Of a DNA stretch of 16,895 bases, positions 14,193 to 16,895 are shown piece after piece. Every line of letters begins with the position of its first letter. Positions within the stretch are counted from its first letter, which is position 1. The position numbers and the translations under genes were made by a program. The stretch covers positions 1-16,895 of the forward strand of contig JAEZDF010000079.1 of NCBI GenBank assembly GCA_023429685.1, in the 5' to 3' direction. The stretch comes from Bacillota bacterium (lineage in GTDB: Bacteria > Bacillota > Clostridia > Oscillospirales > Ruminococcaceae). The notes under the pieces are model-generated. The model did no database searches, was not told the origin of the DNA, and worked only from the letters and a program-made list of their open reading frames with translations.

Positions 14193-14936
14193 ATGTCAGG
14201 ACATTCCCGATGGAGTAACATCAAGCGCAGAAAAGAGAAATCCGACGCGCAAAGGGCGAAGATATTTACCAAGATAGGCAGAGAGATTGCCGTAGCGGTA
14301 CGGGAAGGCGGCGCAGACCCCTCTGTAAACGGAAAGCTGCGCGATCTGATTGCCAAGGCAAAATCCAACAACGTGCCCAACGACAACATAGACCGCGTGA
14401 TAAAAAAAGCGGTGGGCGGCGACGATAAGAACGAATACGAGAGCATCTTTTACGAGGGATACGGTCCCTGCGGTGTTGCCGTAATCGTAGAGACGCTGAC
14501 CGAAAACCGTAACCGCACCGCGGGTGACCTTCGCCACTACTTTGACAAGTACGGCGGAAACCTTGGCACGGTGGGCTGCGTGTCGTTTATGTTCTCGCAA
14601 AAGGGCGTTATCGTGCTTGAGGCGGAGGGCATAGACGAAGACAAGGTAATGGAGGACGCAATGGACGCAGGCGCCGCCGACCTTTCGTTTGAGGAGGATG
14701 TTGTAGAGATCTACACCGAGCCAAACGACCTGCGCACTGTGCGCGAGGCGTTGGAAGCGAAGAAGTATTCGCCCCTTTCCGCAGAGGTGGAGTATCTGCC
14801 GCAAACGGGCGCCCGCATAGAGGATGCCGCAGTTGCCGCGAAGATGAACCGTATGCTTGAGCTGATGAACGACAACGATGACGTGCAAAACGTATGGCAC
14901 AACTGGGAGAACGAAGGCGATTTTGCGGAGGACTAG
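14193..14936 (+). CDS. yebC: YebC/PmpR (TACO1) family protein
   Basis: The 247-residue cytoplasmic protein starts with the family signature MSGHSRWSNIKRRKEKSDAQ, followed by RAKIFTKIGREI, VPNDNIDRVIKKA and the YEGYGPCGVAVIVETLTENRNRT stretch. Length (about 240-250) is normal. The family was long called a transcriptional regulator. More recent work on YebC and its mitochondrial relative TACO1 points to a translation role, helping ribosomes at proline-rich stretches. I used the ATG at 14193 because GGAGG lies 7 bases before it. The open frame begins 19 codons earlier, but that part is not conserved-looking. Its own promoter and terminator suggest a single-gene transcript. No ruvC or other usual neighbour is in the window. 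Confidence 0.95.
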   Translation: MSGHSRWSNIKRRKEKSDAQRAKIFTKIGREIAVAVREGGADPSVNGKLRDLIAKAKSNNVPNDNIDRVIKKAVGGDDKNEYESIFYEGYGPCGVAVIVETLTENRNRTAGDLRHYFDKYGGNLGTVGCVSFMFSQKGVIVLEAEGIDEDKVMEDAMDAGAADLSFEEDVVEIYTEPNDLRTVREALEAKKYSPLSAEVEYLPQTGARIEDAAVAAKMNRMLELMNDNDDVQNVWHNWENEGDFAED

Positions 14937-15014
14937 TGATACGTCCCGCCTATAAGCCATATGTTCTTGCAGTATGCTTTGAGTAATCAACAAACCATAT
15001 GTATGGCACTACTT

Positions 15015-15058
15015 GCCCTTTCGGTATGAGTTATCATCATACTGGGAGGGCTTTTATT
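15015..15058 (+). terminator. Terminator of the YebC-family gene
   Basis: A 15-bp stem (15015-15029 with 15037-15051) containing three G-U pairs, loop GTTATCA, then TTTTATTATT. It lies 78 bases after the stop codon. Confidence 0.8.
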
Positions 15059-15118
15059 ATTCGATTAAATTAGAAGAAATTTGTCACCAATTATTCTTTT
15101 TGTCAAGGAATCAAATCC

Positions 15119-15862
15119 TCATCCTGCATCAGGTATCAAGTTCTTACTTTTCTTCCGTAAAACGCACCAATCTCTATGCCCACATTCAGGGCAAGTCATC
15201 CAACGGACTTTATTACCCCCGGTGCTAAAGAATGTCCGTATTAGGGATGGTTTGAAAACGGAGTTGCATTTAGGGCAAATAAACTCAGTATCTTTTAGAG
15301 AAAATGCTGAAATAAACAGGCTGATTATTGCGACGGATACATATATCGCAAGCCCCCACCAGATACGTGATACTACAAGCCACACCATGAACAAAAGCCC
15401 TAAAACTGCTGCAATTCCCACTCCAATATAAATCATGGTTAACTTTTTCTTGTTGCGAACGATACTCTTCTTTTCCATAATATATTCTACGTCAAAGATT
15501 GTATTAGCTGGAACTCTGGCTTTCCCTGTGATGCTTTCTTTTATTACTGTTATCCTTTCAATCTGTTCCTGCCGCTCATCAATTTCGTTAGAAAGCGTTT
15601 TTACTTGCTCGTTAAGCAAGAGCGTGAGGATTTTTTCTGATAGCTCACTCTCCATAACGCTTTTAATTGAATCAAGTGGCAGCCCGATTGATTTGAGTGT
15701 GCAAATAATGCGTAGCTTGGTTAGGTCATCGTCGTTGTATATACGCCTGCCGCCTTCGCTTTCGGCGGATGGATGCAGAACGCCTTTTTGGTCGTAAAAC
15801 TGAACTGTCCGAACCGAAACATTGCACAATTTCGCCATTTCTCCAGTCGTGTAGTTTGACAT
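15119..15862 (-). CDS. MerR-family regulator with two membrane helices and a C-terminal zinc ribbon
   Basis: The 247-residue product has a MerR helix-turn-helix at the N-terminus (YTTGEMAKLCNVSVRTVQFYD, 4-24, then the wing GGRRIYNDDDLTKL, 37-50), a coiled-coil helix (about 82-112) as usual for MerR dimers, two hydrophobic segments (about 142-165 and 167-187) and a four-cysteine ribbon with CPKC (196-199) and CPEC (224-227). A usual MerR effector domain is absent. It is therefore a one-component regulator that may be held at the membrane. The zinc ribbon should be cytoplasmic if both helices cross. The start is the ATG at 15862, eight bases after AGGAGG. A GTG three codons earlier overlaps that site. 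The inducer is unknown. Confidence 0.88.
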   Translation of the reverse strand: MSNYTTGEMAKLCNVSVRTVQFYDQKGVLHPSAESEGGRRIYNDDDLTKLRIICTLKSIGLPLDSIKSVMESELSEKILTLLLNEQVKTLSNEIDERQEQIERITVIKESITGKARVPANTIFDVEYIMEKKSIVRNKKKLTMIYIGVGIAAVLGLLFMVWLVVSRIWWGLAIYVSVAIISLFISAFSLKDTEFICPKCNSVFKPSLIRTFFSTGGNKVRWMTCPECGHRDWCVLRKKSKNLIPDAG

Positions 15863-15877
15863 AGAATTCACCTCCTT

Positions 15878-15926
15878 GCCCTAAGTATAGGGCATTACGT
15901 TACGTCACGAGCAACAGGTGACGTAA
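15878..15926 (-). promoter_or_regulatory. Candidate operator/promoter of the MerR-type gene
   Basis: TTACGTCAC (15900-15908) and GTGACGTAA (15918-15926) form a perfect 9-bp dyad with a 9-base spacer. Next to it GCCCTA/TAGGGC (15878-15893) brackets the minus-strand -10 box TATACT (15884-15889). A TTGCTC -35 box would lie 19 bases upstream, the long spacing typical of MerR-controlled promoters. A second TATACT (15937-15942) is an alternative start. Confidence 0.5.
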
Positions 15927-16090
15927 GGGGAATTTTAGTATAACGCAGGGGGATTTTTGCAAAACTTCCTAAATTAAAAATATCTGTGTTCTCCCATCCA
16001 GCCACAAACGAATGAGCATACTGTAATGGTAGCATAGAAATTTGGCTAACTCAATGCAAATCGAAAATAGGTACGTATGGCTTTACTAAA

Positions 16091-16127
16091 AAGCGCTTGC
16101 TTTGGCATCTAGCCAGAGCAAGCGCTT
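16091..16127 (-). terminator. Terminator of the GH94 phosphorylase gene
   Basis: AAGCGCTTGCT (16091-16101) pairs with AGCAAGCGCTT (16117-16127), and the stem continues inward for five pairs with one G-U, around an ATCTA loop. On the minus strand TTTAG follows. It lies 25 bases after the stop codon. Confidence 0.75.
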
Positions 16128-16152
16128 CTTTGTTGTGTTTAATTTGTGATTG

Positions 16153-16895
16153 TTATCCCATCACCACGGTGACCTTGTGGGTAGCGCCGTCGCCGAAGGC
16201 GGGCAGGATGCAGCCGTCGATGGGCTTGCCGTCTACCTCAACGGTTGCAATGCCCTTGCTGACGTGATTCGGGTTTTTGACCTCAATATCGTACTCCGCG
16301 CCGCGGAAGCTGCGGGTAATCTTAAAGCCGTCCCACGCCTTGGGGATGCTCGGGTCAATCTTTAATCCGTCGTAATCGGGGGTAACGCCGAGGATAAACT
16401 GGCTTACCGCTACAAAGTTCCATGCGGCTGTGCCTGTGAGCCATGAGTTCTTCGCCTCGCCGTGGCGTTTTGCGTCCTTGCCCGCTATCATCTGCGCGTA
16501 CACGTACGGCTCGGTGCGGTGGATGTCGCTGTACTCCTCGGTGTAGGCGGGTGCAATCTTGGAATAGTACTCAAACGCAAGGTCGCCGCGCCCGAGAACC
16601 GCCTCGGCACAGATAATCCACGCGTTGTTGTGGCAGAAGATGCCCGCGTTCTCCTTGTAGCCCGCAGGGTAGGTGGAGATCTCGCCGTACTCGATGTAGT
16701 AGCGGGTAAACGCGGGGTTGTTGAGCACCAGACCGTACTTGGTGTCGAGATACTTCTTTACGGAATCGAGCGTTGTAACCGCCTTGCCGTCCTCGATGCC
16801 AAGCCCTGCCATAACGGCAAAGCCCTGCGGCTCGATGAATATCTTGCCTTCCTCGTTTTCCTTGCTGCCCAGCTTGTGACCGAAATCGTCGTATG
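16153..16895 (-). CDS. Cellobiose phosphorylase-like GH94 enzyme, C-terminal part
   Basis: The C-terminal 246 residues are present; the gene continues past the right edge. The enzyme splits a beta-linked glucosyl disaccharide with phosphate to give alpha-glucose 1-phosphate and a sugar, inside the cell. The window holds EGKIFIEPQGFAVMAGLG, YPAGYKENAGIFCHNN, IHRTEPYVYAQMIAG and KNSWLTGTAAWNF, all strongly conserved in the GH94 family, with the His of CHNN and the TG of LTGTA near the phosphate site. The catalytic acid lies upstream and is not seen. Resemblance to cellobiose phosphorylases is close, but cellodextrin or laminaribiose specificity cannot be excluded from this part. The frame is open to the window end, so the ATG at 16812 is internal. 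Confidence 0.93.
   Translation of the reverse strand, partial: YDDFGHKLGSKENEEGKIFIEPQGFAVMAGLGIEDGKAVTTLDSVKKYLDTKYGLVLNNPAFTRYYIEYGEISTYPAGYKENAGIFCHNNAWIICAEAVLGRGDLAFEYYSKIAPAYTEEYSDIHRTEPYVYAQMIAGKDAKRHGEAKNSWLTGTAAWNFVAVSQFILGVTPDYDGLKIDPSIPKAWDGFKITRSFRGAEYDIEVKNPNHVSKGIATVEVDGKPIDGCILPAFGDGATHKVTVVMG

Noticed and set aside
14196..14993. 265-codon open frame on the minus strand over the YebC-family gene
   Set aside because: It is the antisense shadow of a well-supported gene and matches no family.
16153..16812. Start of the phosphorylase at the ATG at 16812
   Set aside because: The frame is open with conserved GH94 sequence (EGKIFIEPQGF) up to the window edge, so that ATG is internal.
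1..16895. CRISPR array, rRNA, prophage or complete insertion sequence
   Set aside because: No regular short repeats, rRNA sequence, phage genes or transposase were seen.

Overview
The window looks like chromosomal DNA from a Gram-positive anaerobe of the class Clostridia, most like the Oscillospiraceae/Ruminococcaceae group. The grounds are strong GGAGG-type ribosome binding sites, TTGATT/TATAAT-type promoters, several diacyl-lipoprotein signal peptides with serine-rich linkers, a four-cysteine L28 and a GH94 cellobiose phosphorylase. Most genes have a balanced base composition. The TetR/DUF4386 pair, and to a lesser degree the MerR gene, are visibly more AT-rich. The genus cannot be named from this sequence.

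Layout. (1) 1-416: rpmB (ribosomal protein L28) with a good promoter and a bidirectional terminator. (2) 450-2070: on the minus strand, a cyanophycinase/peptidase S51-fold protein that lacks the expected catalytic Ser and His, and an SGNH hydrolase. (3) 2128-5577: a divergent pair of envelope lipoprotein genes. The leftward one is an uncharacterised lipoprotein that may run into the SGNH gene. The rightward one is an M23 (LytM-type) endopeptidase lipoprotein that seems to start at a non-standard ATC codon. (4) 5746-7431: a GNAT acetyltransferase and a convergent PfkB-family fructokinase. (5) 7635-7773: tRNA-Leu(CAA) with its own promoter and terminator. (6) 7778-8110: a gene-poor stretch packed with inverted repeats. 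(7) 8182-9537: an AT-rich two-gene unit, a TetR repressor followed by a DUF4386-like membrane protein, behind a consensus promoter whose -10 runs into a double-palindrome operator. (8) 9856-13811: two minus-strand lipoproteins sharing a beta-helix-like module. The larger also carries fibronectin-III-like repeats and GLUG-like repeats. (9) 14193-14936: a YebC/TACO1-family protein. (10) 15119-15862: a MerR-type regulator fused to two membrane helices and a zinc ribbon. (11) 16153-16895: the C-terminal third of a GH94 cellobiose phosphorylase, cut by the window edge.

How the parts may work together. The envelope theme is strong. Four lipoproteins (two with a shared surface module, one a cell-wall endopeptidase, one unknown) and an SGNH esterase suggest remodelling or decoration of the cell surface. 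The phosphorylase and the fructokinase fit intracellular use of sugars from plant-derived oligosaccharides. The most unusual items are the ATC initiation, the catalytically dead S51 fold, the paralogous beta-helix lipoproteins, the membrane-bound MerR protein with a zinc ribbon, and the AT-rich TetR unit lying downstream of a tRNA gene and a cluster of palindromes. I saw no CRISPR array, rRNA gene, complete insertion sequence or prophage.
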